Positions 10,971-21,740 of a DNA stretch of 64,000 nucleotides are shown piece by piece. A program made the position numbers and the translations under genes. The first letter of the stretch is position 1. The number at the start of each line of letters is the position of its first letter. The DNA lies in contig JAKSZU010000006.1 of NCBI GenBank assembly GCA_026018925.1, positions 130,737,592 to 130,801,591 on the forward strand. Direction: 5' to 3'. The notes under the pieces were generated by a model. That model did not search any database. It was not told the DNA's origin and saw only the letters and a list, made by a program, of their open reading frames with translations. The stretch is from Tupaia tana. Taxonomy: Eukaryota; Chordata; Mammalia; Scandentia; Tupaiidae.

Positions 10971-11340
10971 GGACGCTCACGGGTGCAAGGGAGCGCGCGC
11001 ATGAGGAGGTGCGTGCAAACCGGGGTTCTCCGCCTCGCCTCCGCCCTGCAGCGGAAGGCGCTGCTGCATCCAGATGTGCGGGCAGCTGGTACCCAGCACG
11101 CAGACCCGGGGACGTGACAATGCCTCCCAGGCGCGTTTGCCTGTTCCGCATTTTAGGCTCAGGGGCCGTTTGCCGTTAGACATCTTTCCAGCTCCCCCCA
11201 AGCTTTTCGCAACCCCGACACTGGTGAAACGCCACCCGCCTGGACCGGCGAGCCCAGGGATCCACCGTTAGCCATTTCTGCTTGCCCAAGCGGCCGCCGC
11301 ATAGCTCGGGTACCTCCTAGCGGTCGCCGGTTCCGTCTGC

Positions 11341-12049
11341 TTCAGCATCTCGTCAAGCGTGATGTGTGCAAGGACAAAGAAGGCACCCTCCTTACCCGGT
11401 CAGGCTGTCTTCACCAAACCAAAATCTAAAGCCCCGAGTCCAGTTGCTCTGCCAAACAGGCTGCACGTCTGGGACGGCAGACAGACTGCTGTGTAGCCTG
11501 GAGTCTTTTCTCGACCATCTTTCTCCACCGAGAGGGGAAATTTGAGAAGTTCATGCAAAGTTACTCATCAAAAACCAAGTCGAATACCAAAGGACCACCT
11601 CGGTGTTATTCTCCCAATTCTACTGTGCTCTCTTAGGAAAACGACAGGCACGCCCCAGACCCACTTAGGTCTATCAGTAGAGACAGGAAACCTTGGCATC
11701 CCAAAGGCATGTCTTAACACAGGGAGCTTAATACAGGTTATTTCTATGGAAGATCACCTGAAGTCCTGAAAAGTAACCAGCAACTCTCTTCTGTTCTGGG
11801 GGCGGGGGGAGTGTGAGGAGCCCAGTAGGCAGGACTATGGATAAATCATCGGCCACTTTGACTCCTGTAATTTAAATAAAACACAAACCATCCCAGCTTC
11901 TCTTTTCTACCCCAAGTCCAAAGCGTATTTGTGGAGTAAATAAAAAAATAAATGCACCTCCAAACAAAACTAAGGCAAATTGTAGTGAGGAAGGAGCTAT
12001 ATAAACGCTTCCACTTGAATATCACAAAAACAATCAGGGTTGTGCCTTA
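11341..12049. other. Upstream flank of ST8SIA1, nothing recognised
   Basis: Single-copy-looking sequence between the CpG island and the first upstream SINE. No open frame with recognisable homology. It could hold distal regulatory sites, but none is supported by motif evidence. Confidence 0.5.
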
Positions 12050-12062
12050 AATCAAGAGACTG

Positions 12063-12230
12063 GGGGCCAGCAAGTGGCGTGGTAGTTAAGGCACTGGACA
12101 CTCCCACATGTCCCATCATGGTTCAAAGCCCAGACCTGCTGGTTTGTTTTTTTCACTTTCCCTCTCTCTCTAGTCAAAACTAAAATAAATGAATGAATGA
12201 ATAAAATAAGATAAATATTTTTTTTAAAAA
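12063..12230 (+). repeat. tRNA-derived SINE, short form
   Basis: GGGGGCCAGCAAGTGGCGTGG opens the copy, with a CTCTCTCTAG segment and an (AATG/AAAT) tail. It is flanked by AATCAAGAGACTG on both sides (about 12050-12062 and 12231-12243), a clean target-site duplication. Confidence 0.95.
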
Positions 12231-12394
12231 AATCAAGAGACTGTTGTGCTATTTTCTCTCTTCCCCTGTTGCCTCTTGCCCCATCCTGCAATCTCACTTT
12301 ATTCCCTACTTTTGCTTAGTATGAACACTACATCTAACCAGGGCGTTCCCCTCACCCTTCCAGGTCCTACAGGTGACTCTGTCACTGTGTTGTG

Positions 12395-12565
12395 GTTCAC
12401 TCTCCATAAAGAGACAGGGAGAAAGAGAAGGTACCCTCGATGGAGGATGGCCCTGCTGCAATCCCTTCTCCATTTCTCTTTCAGGAGTTTAGGTGGGCAT
12501 ACACATGTACCTGGCACATTTTTCAAGTCTCCGGGTTTGGGACTTGAAGTGCTCACAATCCTACA
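12395..12565 (-). repeat. tRNA-derived SINE, long form, old copy
   Basis: On the minus strand it reads the family's 5' and middle parts in decayed form: TTCAAGTCCCAAACCC, then GTGCCAGGTACATGTG, then GAGAAGGGATTGCAGC. The CT-rich 3' part is weak. Confidence 0.7.
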
Positions 12566-12569
12566 ATCT

Positions 12570-14575
12570 TACCTCGCCCCTTTTCAGAACAGAAGAGAGA
12601 TGGCTTTTCAGGACTTCAGGTGATCTTCAGTCGAAAGACCCTGAGTTAGTCTCCACTGTGTTAAGATGAATCTTTGGGATTTCAAGATTTCTGATCTGTA
12701 CTGATTTGCCTATGTCTGAGAAAGATTTCTGGGGCAGGCCTACTGGTGGAAGGTGGTCTGTGGGCATGGAATACATTTATTTTCTCCCTCTGTACAAATC
12801 CAACATATTATTCAAGGCCAAACTACACAGAGAGGAATTTGTCACCCAATAATGTGTTTCCAGACCACCTAAAACATGGGCTTCATGGGGCAGGAACTCC
12901 ATAAATACTTGTGGGTTTTGCTCATATGCCTTTTGACCTCTTGCTCTGAATGCCCTAGTATTTGCTGGCTCTGACAGATGATTAAACACTTAACTGCACT
13001 GTGTCGAGGTGCTAGCCTTTTTCGTATGTAACCTTGCCTCACCAGCTAGGCAGGAAGGGTATTGAGTCTCATATGTCAAATGAAAAACTTGAGCTTTTGA
13101 TCCAAATTAGGACTCCCCATGATATGCCTACATGTCTGAGGAACGAGCAGGAGCAGTTTTTCGTATTTCCTTCCTGATACTCCAGGCACCGGCTTAGGCT
13201 TGAGCACATATGTACTCACAGATTATTGTGACTTGATATTATAAAGAGAGCCTCAAATTTATTCAGGCCATTGCTATGACAGCATTGTTCAAGTGAAAGT
13301 ATGAACCTCCAAGTTTTACTGTCAAAATGTAATATTTTACCTGATATTTAGCCATCTTGTTGATAAGACTTTTAGTACATGGCTCAGATTCTCTTCGATA
13401 CCTCTGCATCTGAGTATGCTTAGAGAACATGAACATGGTTTTCCTGTACACTAAAAATCTTCTAAAATTCTAAAATGTTTATCAGAAAAAATTTAGAGGT
13501 AAGTGTCCAAGTAAAATGAGCCCTAGCTTCAATGTCAGACAAGCCTGGTTCAAAATCTGTGTCTACCACTTGCTATATGTTTTGGTCTGGTAAACTCTTA
13601 TCTTTGTTTTCTCATCTCTAAAATAATGACAATATTCACTTTATTATGAAATACACAATTAAATTTATATTTAGTCCAAACTATAAAACACAATAATGAT
13701 GGGATAATGCCTGCTCATTGAGTACTGTATTGTCACTAACTTGTCTACCACAGCCATTCACCAGCTCATAAAAGGGTTTACAGGCACGGAAGACATTTCA
13801 GTTCTCTCGGTAAGAGGCTATTCCCTGCCTTGGCAAGTAACCTGTCAAACTAGGAAGATGATTTGCAACTTTATATGACAGGGAGATTCCGTGCAAACTT
13901 TGATGATATCAGAGTTAGAGTGTAAACCAGTACAAGAAATGGAACCACCAAAGAATTAAGCAACAGAATACAGAGAAAAAGAAGCACCTCTCTTTGAGAA
14001 GGAGAGCGGGATTAAGGTGAGGTGGATGATCTGAGTGAACGGGACACGAACAATTTACAAGTTAGCTTGGGTGCTCATGTGTGTGAAAACAAATGTCAGT
14101 AGCCACACAGAAGTTTCTCATTAAAGGATTAATTAGAATTGCTTAGAGTTTGAGATAAAAGTTTCCAAAAGTTCATTCTTCCTCAGTTTCTGCTTAAGTT
14201 CTTGTCAGAATGACTTGGAAAGGAGAAACAAAAGCATAAAAGCATGCCTTGTTTACAGCTGGTTAACACAAGGTAAATACGGTGGTAGACTGAGAAAGGT
14301 TATGAACGTAGTTTATCAGAACAAGTGCGTTCGCTTATCCTCATCCTCATTCCCGATTGCAACCTTGCTAAAAGAACAGCAGAGGAGTGAAAGCGGAATA
14401 CACTCCCAAGAACAAGAGAAAAAAAGTTACGAAAGCAGACAAATGGGGTCAAAACATTCACGAGCAGGAAAACAATTAAACAGGTGATAACTGATTTGTC
14501 AGCATGCGGAAAGGTTCATCGCAATGCTTAGCATCAGTTGATGATGCCAGATCCCCAGTGTACCCTCTGATTCAA
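12570..14575. other. Intergenic sequence, mostly unrecognised
   Basis: The only supported element is a MIR copy at about 13525-13680. Short open frames here show no recognisable protein. Confidence 0.5.
13525..13680 (+). repeat. MIR SINE
   Basis: TGGTTCAAAATCTGTGTCTA, CCACTTGCTATATG, then TTTTCTCATCTCTAAAATAA and TGACAATATTCACT follow the 5'-to-core order of MIR. Confidence 0.7.
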
Positions 14576-14586
14576 AGGTACACTCC

Positions 14587-14801
14587 TGGGACCAGCAGTT
14601 AGTATAATGGCTATGTCGCTGGATTCCCATGTAGTCAACCGCGGTTCGCGTCCCGGGCCCAGTGGCTTGAAACACGGCGGGCGCGTGTGCGTGCGTGCCC
14701 AAGATCCTGAGAAGAGAATGGAGGAGAAGGGATTGCGGCATGGCCATCCCCCCTGGGGGGTGATTTCTCGCTTTCTGTCTCTATGTCTCTCTCTGTCTGT
14801 G
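14587..14801 (+). repeat. tRNA-derived SINE, long form, 3'-truncated and without A tail
   Basis: The copy runs from GGGACCAGCAGTTAG to CTCTCTCTGTCTGT, where the normal ending (GGCGAGCGCACGCGCCCTAT) and the A tail are missing. It is directly flanked by GTACACTCC on both sides (14578-14586 and 14802-14810). Confidence 0.9.
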
Positions 14802-14814
14802 TACACTCCCACCA

Positions 14815-15290
14815 AAAAAACAGTACAACAAATACAAACAATGTAACACAACCCCAATGGCAATGGCCATCTGCACATAATCAAGAGGGTCGTCCAGGGA
14901 TGTGGATGGCATCATTTTTCTAAATTTCCCAAATACATTCTCAGGAGAAACCTAATTCCGTTCTTCTCAGGGGGAAGCTAACGTGGGGCTTTGCCTTAGC
15001 CATGGGGGTCACAGTCCAACACCACAGCTAAGACAGCTGAAACTACCGTTCTCTTGTTCTGAGATGTTCTCTCAAGGAAAGAGTGAGGGCACCCTTTCAT
15101 AGCATCATTACCGGTTACGTATTCCCTTTCTATCTCCCGCAATTTCCACTTGTTTCCACTTATTACCTCATGTCATCCTTCCCGGATGGCAGTTTCTGCT
15201 CAACCACAGGACGGGTGCAGGCATAGCTTCCCAGGGTGTCCTTTTTTCGTCACTGTCCGGGACGGAAGAGTAGAGTTAGGAAAGTGAAGG
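14815..15290. other. Intergenic sequence, nothing recognised
   Basis: Unique-looking sequence between two SINEs with no supported gene or motif. Confidence 0.5.
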
Positions 15291-15296
15291 ATGGGA

Positions 15297-15478
15297 ACTG
15301 GGCGGTGGTGCAGCTGTGAAACTCAACCCTCCGGGAGGCTGACTCACATCGGAAGGTTCCAGAGACCTCCCTGAGCACGTTGGGCACATGCTGCTCTCTC
15401 TGTGTCTGCTTTTGCTCTTTCTTTCTCACTCATAGAATAAATAAATAAGTAGGCTTTTTTAAAAAAGAAAAAGAAAGG
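15297..15478 (+). repeat. tRNA-derived SINE, C type
   Basis: AACTGGGCGGTGGTGCAGCT, then GGTTCCAGAGACCTCCCTGA and GCACGTTGGGCACATG. Ends in an (AAAT)n and poly-A-like tail. Same order as the copy at 5427. Confidence 0.8.
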
Positions 15479-15642
15479 TTAAGGATGACAGGTGCCTTCT
15501 ATCACCAGTCAGTGAGGTAGCACTAATGATCAGACAAAGGTCACTCACGTAACAGGACGTCACACAATGGAAGTCACTATTCAGTTCACTGTGCCCTTAG
15601 GAATACAAGTCAAACTTGGAGGAATTAAAATAGTGTGTCTTC

Positions 15643-15930
15643 AGGGACCAGCAGGTGGTGTAATGTTATATCGCTGGACTCTCACGTAGTTGACCGGGGT
15701 TCAAGACCCGGACCTGGTGGCTTAAACTCATGCCAGGCGTGTGTGTGTGTGTGTGCCCAAACTCCTCAAGGAGAATAGAGGAGAAGGTATTGTGGCATGG
15801 CCATTGCCCCTAGGGGGTGATTTCTCACTTTCTGTCTCTCTGTCTCTCCGGCGAATACATTTTTGCCCTTTAGCAAAAACTTCTCAAAAAATTTTTTAAT
15901 TAAATAAAAAGAAAAATTAAAAATTATATA
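15643..15930 (+). repeat. tRNA-derived SINE, long form
   Basis: GGGACCAGCAGGTGGTGTAA start, GGGGTTCAAGACCCGGACC B-box region, TAGGGGGTGATTTCTCAC, and the end near TTTAGCAAAAACTTCTC. The A/T-rich tail runs into a CA/TA microsatellite. Confidence 0.9.
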
Positions 15931-15934
15931 TGTA

Positions 15935-15935
<1 letters not shown>

Positions 15936-15996
<61 letters not shown>
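15936..15996. repeat. (CA)n(TA)n microsatellite
   Basis: About 13 CA units followed by about 16 TA units, grown from the tail of the SINE just upstream. Confidence 0.95.
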
Positions 15997-15999
<3 letters not shown>

Positions 16000-17008
16000 T
16001 CTTGAAAACTGTGTCCCTCTTCCAGACACATTAGGGTAATCCCAGATCCAGGACATTTGGGTGCAGGAAAACAAACAAAACTTTTGTGAAATGGAAAGAA
16101 TACAGAATTGCTGTGGTTGCATCAACCCCCTCCCCTTTCTTTCCACACATTCCAGAAACCTAGCCAGAGATGTTGTTCTCTTCACTACCATATATTTAGA
16201 TGAAACACGTAGTCACCCACGTAAGTCAGCCATCTTTCTCAACCTTATTATCCCTTAGGTTGATTGATGGCCAGCAGCTGAATGTAAACCTTGGTCCCGT
16301 GAAATGTAGTTTGAAGGACCAATGAACGCACAACTTGGTGCTTCATACCTTAAATGATATTCTCCACTATGACTTGGATGACTGGGCAAGCACAGACCAA
16401 AGTAGATCACATTTCTATACCAGACAGGACCCCTCTGAAGCCAACTGGGATGACTAGTGAGGGTCTTATGTATCCATTTGCCATCTAAAATGCAAGCTGT
16501 TAAACTCAGGAAATCCTACCCAAAGTCATCTTTAGATGATTGTCTTCTTTTTGGAATTTCATAGTCTTTTACCTCATGAGCAGCTTCAACAAGAGGCAAA
16601 AGAATACCACGTATCATTTGTCTGCCCAGCATTTCATAATCTGAACATCTTAATGCTGCTCAGTCTCCCTTTACTCAGTCTTTATTAAACGAAATGTGGC
16701 CAGTGTTACTCTGGGTTGTAATAATTGCATTAGAGTACTTAGTGTCTAAAATCATTCATTCTCTCTAGACTGTCACTACCCTAGTCTTTTAACTAAACAG
16801 AGTCAGTTTTCCTCTGGGATTTTCCTCCGAGTTCATTGGTGTTTTATAGATTTACCCCTTCTTTAGCTCCCAAGAGCCACAGTATATAAATCAATAGCAA
16901 AAACGACAAAACAAAAATAAGGAATTCTTCGAGGCTTTCTTAAAGCCCCAGGTCCCAATCTGTCTGTCTTTTCTCTAGTTTCCAGTCTTCTATATTTGCT
17001 TCATATAT
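16000..17008. other. Intergenic sequence, nothing recognised
   Basis: No supported element or gene in about 1 kb before the mariner element. Confidence 0.5.
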
Positions 17009-17181
17009 ACAAGGAGTCTTCATGAAGTTCATAGAAAATGCATATTGTGAAAAGCTATGCATGGATTTCAAATTGGTTTTCACCAAAATAAGCCCATACT
17101 AACTTGTTATAAAATGTCTGAACGGGAACTAGGTTGACGTACTAGAGAAAATAAGGCATCAGTTTGAAAAGAGACCCTATT

Positions 17182-17499
17182 GGGGCCAGCAGATGGTGAA
17201 ATGGCTACGTCACTGGGCCCCTACATAGTCTAATGCAGTTTGAGTCAGGGCATGTGAGTGCATGTCCAAGATCCATAGAGGAGATAGAGGAGAAAGGATT
17301 GCAGTGTGGCCACCTCCCTAGGGGTGGATTTCTTGTTTCTGTCTCTCCATCTCTGTCTCTCCAGCTAGCACACACACCCTATAGCAAAAATCTCAAAAAA
17401 AAAAAAAAGAAGAAAGAAAGAAAGAGAGAGAGAAAAGAAAAGAAAAGAAAGAAGAAAAGAAAAGAAAAGAAAAGAAAAGAAAAGAAAAGAAAAGAAAAG

Positions 17500-17530
<31 letters not shown>

Positions 17531-17542
17531 GAAAAAAGAAAA
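17182..17542 (+). repeat. tRNA-derived SINE with a greatly expanded (AAAAG)n tail
   Basis: Long-form SINE body at 17182-17394 followed by about 150 bp of AAAG/AAAAG/AAAAAG repeats. Flanked by GAGACCCTAT and GAGACTCTAT (17171-17180 and 17543-17552), a target duplication within the mariner element. Confidence 0.95.
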
Positions 17543-17699
17543 GAGACTCTATCAGGGCAACATGCATTCTGCTCAAATTAAGGAATAAACTCAAGTTATG
17601 GGAAAGTTTACATGGAAGAATGGTGAAATCATTGATGCTTTATGAAAAGTTTATGGGGACAATTCATCAAAGAAATCAACAACTTACAAATGGATAACT

Positions 17700-17948
17700 T
17701 TTTTTTGAGAGAGAGAGAAATATTTTTGCTATAGGTTATGTACATGTGCCAGAGAGATGGAGAGAAAGAAAGTGAGAAATCACCATCCAGAGAGGAAGTC
17801 ACACTGCAGTCCTTTCTCCTCCATGCTCCTCTCAGGATTTTGGGCATGCACATGCACCCAGCATGAATTTCAAGCCACTGGGTCCAGGACTCGAACCACA
17901 GTCGGTCATGTGGGAGTCCAGTGAAATAACCACTATGCAACCTTCTTG
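17700..17948 (-). repeat. tRNA-derived SINE, long form
   Basis: On the minus strand: B-box text TTCGAGTCCTGGACCC, body GGAGGAGAAAGGACTGC, end ACCTATAGCAAAAATA. Inserted in the mariner element. Confidence 0.9.
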
Positions 17949-18148
17949 TTATAAGAAGGAACAAGATGATGTAGAATATAAAGCTCACAGTGGCAGACCA
18001 TCCACATAAACTTAAGAGAAAGAAATGAATCTTGGTCATGTCCTAGTTGAAGAGGACCAATAGTTAGCACAAAGAACAATAGCCAACACCATAGACATCT
18101 CAAATGATTCAGCTTACACAATTCCTTTTTTAAAAAAAATTATTTTGG

Positions 18149-18402
18149 GGGGACCAGCAGTTAGCATAATGGCTATGTTGCTAGATTCCCATGTAGCCGA
18201 CCGCGGTTCGAGTCCCGGACCCGGTAGCTTAAACTCATGCCCAGTGCATGTGCATGCATGCCCAAGATCCCAAGAGGAGAATGGAGGAGAAGGTATTGCA
18301 GCATGGCCATCCCCCCTGGGGGGGTGATTTCTCATTTTCTGTCTCTCTGTCTCTCTCTTTCTGGCAAGCGCACGTGCCTTACAGCAAAAACCTCTCCAAA
18401 AA
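18149..18402 (+). repeat. tRNA-derived SINE, long form
   Basis: GGGGACCAGCAGTTAGCATAA start and intact B box GGTTCGAGTCC. Ends CAGCAAAAACCTCTCC. Inserted in the mariner element. Confidence 0.95.
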
Positions 18403-18429
18403 AATTATGTTTTGTTTAATTTTATTTAT

Positions 18430-18449
18430 TGTATCTATTTATTTATTTT

Positions 18450-18480
<31 letters not shown>

Positions 18481-18612
18481 TTTCAAGTTGACCAGAGAGA
18501 GACAGAAAGATAGAAGGAAAGTGAGAAAGCAAGCTGCCAGGTCCAGGACTTGAACCACTATCAACCATGTGGGAGTCCAGCTGCCTTAACCACCACACCA
18601 TCTGCGAGCCCC
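18430..18612 (-). repeat. tRNA-derived SINE, short form with (TTTA)n tail
   Basis: Minus-strand short-form copy (GGTTCAAGTCCTGGACC) whose tail is a TTTA/TTTATT microsatellite at 18430-18483. Confidence 0.9.
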
Positions 18613-18689
18613 AGCTTAGACAATTCTGACTGAAAAAGCTGAGGAACCTTTCTGCTTGGTGCATGCCAAAATTGTTGCACCCAGATCAG

Positions 18690-19190
18690 CTGCAGAGTAA
18701 ATCAGAGCTTTTCATGGAAATTTTAAATTGAGTAGGATCAAGATCCTGAAGCATTTCTTCAAATAACTGTAATAGGAGTTGACACACGATGGCTTTACCA
18801 GCATAATCCTGAAGATAAAACACAGTGGAAGCAATGACTACCCAGAAATGGAAGTGTCCCAGTCAAAGCAAACGTGAACCAGTCGAGGGCACAAGACCAT
18901 AAATCATGGCAACAGTTTTGGGAATGTTCAACGCATTTTGCTTGTTGACTTTCTGGAGGGCCAAACAACAATAACATCTGCTTATTGTGAAAGTGTTCGG
19001 AGAAAGGGAGCCAAAGCTTTAGTAAAAGAAAACACCTAACGAGGCTGTGCAACACTCCCTCTCCACCATGACAATATTCCTGCTCATTCCTCTCATCAAA
19101 CAAGGTAATTTTGTGAGTGTTTCAATGGGAAATCATCCACCTTCTGGTTCTGATTTTGATCTTTCTATTTTAGTTTCCTACACCTTTTTT
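18690..19190 (+). pseudogene. Mariner transposase fragment
   Basis: Conceptual translation with several frame breaks shows WLYQHNPEDKTQWKQ, then VDFLEGQTTITSAY, then LHHDNIPAHSSHQT. These are the spacing and wording of the mariner catalytic domain (the second and third acidic residues lie around the HHDN block). In-frame stops and shifts exclude a functional enzyme. Confidence 0.8.
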
Positions 19191-19192
19191 TT

Positions 19193-19448
19193 CTTAGAGA
19201 TTTTTGCAATAGGGTGTGTGCCTTTGCCAGAAAGACAGAAAGCAAGAAATCACACACACACACACAGGGGAGGGGGGGAAGGCGTGGATAGCCACACTGC
19301 AATCCCTTATCCTCCATTCTCCTCTCAGGATTCTGTACATGCAATCACACAACTGGCATGAGTTTCAAGCACCAGGATCTGGGATTCAAACCACGGTGGA
19401 CCACGTGGGAGTCTAGCAACACAACCATTATGCCATCTGCTGGTCCCC
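19193..19448 (-). repeat. tRNA-derived SINE, long form
   Basis: Ends (plus strand) in GCCATCTGCTGGTCCCC, the complement of the SINE start. Contains a (CA)n and G-rich stretch in its middle. Splits the mariner 3' part. Confidence 0.9.
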
Positions 19449-20044
19449 CTTCTTTCCTACTCAAAAAATCCTTAAAGGGCACCCACACATTTTTGTTCAG
19501 TTAATAATGTTAAAAGATCATGTCAACATGGTTAAATTCCCAGGACCCTCAGTTCTTGAGAAACAGGCTATATGAATGATGTCATCATTAGAAAAGTACC
19601 TTAAACTTAATGGAGCTTATGCTGAAAAATAAAATGTATATTTTTCTTACCTTTTAATTTCATTTTTCTGTAAACTTTTTGAAGTTGCTTTGTAATGTGC
19701 AGGATTTTTAGCTGTACTTAATGAGAGGACTAGAGAGAAATTTGTTCTACTTTGTCTTACAGTGACAGAAACCAAATTGTTTTTCAAAATGAAACACAAC
19801 TTTCTCCTGAGAATTTGAGCAGGATTCAGTGTTTTATAATATAATTTTCATAATGTCAGGATGCCATCTAAAATTACTCAAAATACCAAAGTCTAGAGAA
19901 ATATGTCCAAATATTGAAAGACAAGAGAGAACAAATCTGAGATTACTCAAATATTGAAATTATCATGAAAATACATTAAAGCAGCCATTATAACTGCTCT
20001 GGAATGGTGAAGGTACATTATTTTTCTTTTATTGTATTTTGTTA

Positions 20045-20186
20045 TTATTTTTTTATTTGCTATAGGGCATGTGTATTCACCAGAGAGAGAGAAAAAGTGA
20101 GAAAACAAGCCACCAGGTCCAAGACTCGAACCATGGTTGGCCACAAAAGACTCCATTGCCTTAATCACCACACCACCTGCTGGCCT
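20045..20186 (-). repeat. tRNA-derived SINE, short form
   Basis: Minus-strand short-form copy (GGTTCGAGTCTTGGACC) within the old L1. Confidence 0.9.
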
Positions 20187-20199
20187 CTAAAATTTTTTT

Positions 20200-20470
20200 T
20201 GGAGGTTTTTTTTTTTTTCGGAGAGGTTTTTGCTATAGGGCGCATGCACTCGTCAGACAGACAGAGAGAGACAGAGAGACAGAAAGCGAGAAAACATCCC
20301 CCAGGGGGGATGGCCACACTCCAATCCCTTTTCTTCCATTCTCCTCTTGGGATCTTGGACACACACGCACACACCCCTGGCGTGAGTTTAAGCCACTGGG
20401 TCTGGGACTTGAACTGCCGTCAACTACATGGGAGTCCAGTGACATAGCCATTACACTAACTGCTGGTCCC
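20200..20470 (-). repeat. tRNA-derived SINE, long form (first of tandem pair)
   Basis: Plus strand ends AACTGCTGGTCCC. Preceded by a T-rich tail. Directly adjoined by another minus copy. Confidence 0.95.
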
Positions 20471-20716
20471 TAGAGGTTTTTGCTATAGGGCACATGTGCT
20501 TGCCAGAAAGACAGAGACAGAGAAACAGAAAGTGAGAAATTGCCCCCGAGGGGATGGCCACGCCACAATCCCTTCTATTCCATTCTCCTCTTGGGATCTT
20601 TGGCATGCATGCACACACGCCCAGTGTGATTTTTAAGCCACCAGGTCTGGGACTCGAACTGTGATTGACTACATGGGAGTCCAGCAACATAGCCATTGTG
20701 CCAACCACTGGTCCCT
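20471..20716 (-). repeat. tRNA-derived SINE, long form (second of tandem pair)
   Basis: Same orientation as the copy before it, with almost no tail between them (TAGAGGTTTTTGCTATAGGG follows GGTCCC directly). Confidence 0.95.
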
Positions 20717-20799
20717 CTCTAAAATTCTTAAAGCTAATAAAAAAAAAAAAAAATAGAATTTGGGGCTGGCAAATAGAAAATACAAAAACAAGCCAAATA

Positions 20800-21355
20800 A
20801 AGCCTTTTTTTCTCTTTATTTTGCTATAAGATACATGTGCTCACCATAGAATGACAGGGGGAGAGAGGGAGAGACAGAGAAAGAGAGAGAAGCATCCCCA
20901 TGAGAAAGCATCCCCGTGCCCCAGGGGATATGTCCAAACCACAGTCCTTTCTCTTACATTATCCTTTCATGATTTTTTTTTGGAGAGGTTTTTACTATAG
21001 GGCGCATGCGCTCGCCAGAAAGACAGAGAGAGACAGAGAAACAGAAAGCGAGAAATCACCCCCCAGGGGGGATGGCCACACTGCAATCCCTTCTCCTCCA
21101 TTCTCCTCTCAGGGTCTTGGGCACGCACGCACACGTGCCCAGCGTGAGTTTAAGCAACCGGATCTGGGACTCGAACCGTGGTTGGCTACATGGGAGTTCA
21201 GCAACACAGCCATTACGCCAACTGCTGGTCCCTCCTTTCATGATTTTGAGCATCCACACACATACACTCAGTGTGTTTTTCAGGCCACCAGGTTAGGACT
21301 CATACCATGTGGTCAGCCATGTGGGACCCAATCACTTTAACCACCAATTGGCCCC
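20800..21355 (-). repeat. Old tRNA-derived SINE split by a younger copy
   Basis: The 3' part (20800-20968) and 5' part (21234-21355) of a decayed minus-strand SINE are separated by a younger copy at 20969-21232. The flanking repeat TCCTTTCATGATTT occurs on both sides of the younger copy. Confidence 0.85.
20969..21232 (-). repeat. tRNA-derived SINE, long form, nested
   Basis: CpG-bearing, little decayed copy inserted in an older SINE. Target duplication TCCTTTCATGATTT. Confidence 0.95.
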
Positions 21356-21544
21356 ACCAAATGAAAACTTTAGAACCAAAAATACAATATTGTGAGCAAA
21401 AATATTAGTGGATGAGAGCAATAGGATGAGGATGAACAAAGGAAGAGTGACTTATAAGGTAGGTTAAGGGAATAACCAGTCCTACATACAGAGAGGAAAA
21501 GAGGTTGAAAATAAATTTACAGAATCCTAGGAACTTGTGAGATA

Positions 21545-21740
21545 ATATTTACTTCTAAAATTATTTATTTATTTAATTCCACTTGTTATTATTATTTTTT
21601 TAACTTGACCAGACAGAGACAGAGAGAGAGAGAGAGAGAAAGGGAAAGTGAGAAAGCAAGCTGACAGATCGAGGACTCTAACCGGGGTCGAACATGTGGG
21701 AATCCAGCACCTTTAAACACCACGCCACCTGCTGGCCTGA
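21545..21740 (-). repeat. tRNA-derived SINE, short form
   Basis: Plus strand ends GCCACCTGCTGGCC. GA-rich middle and an AT-rich tail. Confidence 0.9.

Larger units (their letters stand above)
9440..11340 (-). promoter_or_regulatory. CpG island with the presumed ST8SIA1 promoter and 5' UTR
   Basis: This stretch is visibly rich in CpG (many CGCG, GCCGCCGC and GGCGGC runs) and GC, unlike the AT-rich flanks. It covers ST8SIA1 exon 1 and about 1.5 kb upstream of the ATG on the minus strand, the classical layout of a mammalian CpG-island promoter. No clear TATA box is placed. The exact transcription start cannot be read from sequence alone. A CA microsatellite (10914-10970) lies inside it, about 1.1 kb upstream of the ATG. 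Confidence 0.8.
17010..19692 (+). mobile_element. Decayed mariner transposon, interrupted by at least five SINEs
   Basis: The 5' end reads AAGGAGTCTTCATGAAGTTC then ATAGAAAATGCATATTG, and the 3' end (GTAAACTTTTTGAAGTTGC) is an inverted, decayed counterpart. Pieced together without the SINEs (17182-17542, 17700-17948, 18149-18402, 18482-18612, 19193-19448), the plus strand carries mariner transposase fragments. These include a helix-turn-helix-like part near 17950, a central part near 18780-19010 with AFLEGQ-type wording (VDFLEGQTTITSAY), and the catalytic-region HHDN motif near 19065. Stops and frameshifts are frequent, so it is dead. The two short mariner derivatives in the inverted arms and the one at 62432 share the same terminus, so this may represent their former autonomous relative. 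Confidence 0.8.

Noticed and set aside
17233-17697. Lys/Arg-rich 154-codon open frame
   Set aside because: It is a read-through of a SINE and its AAAAG tail.
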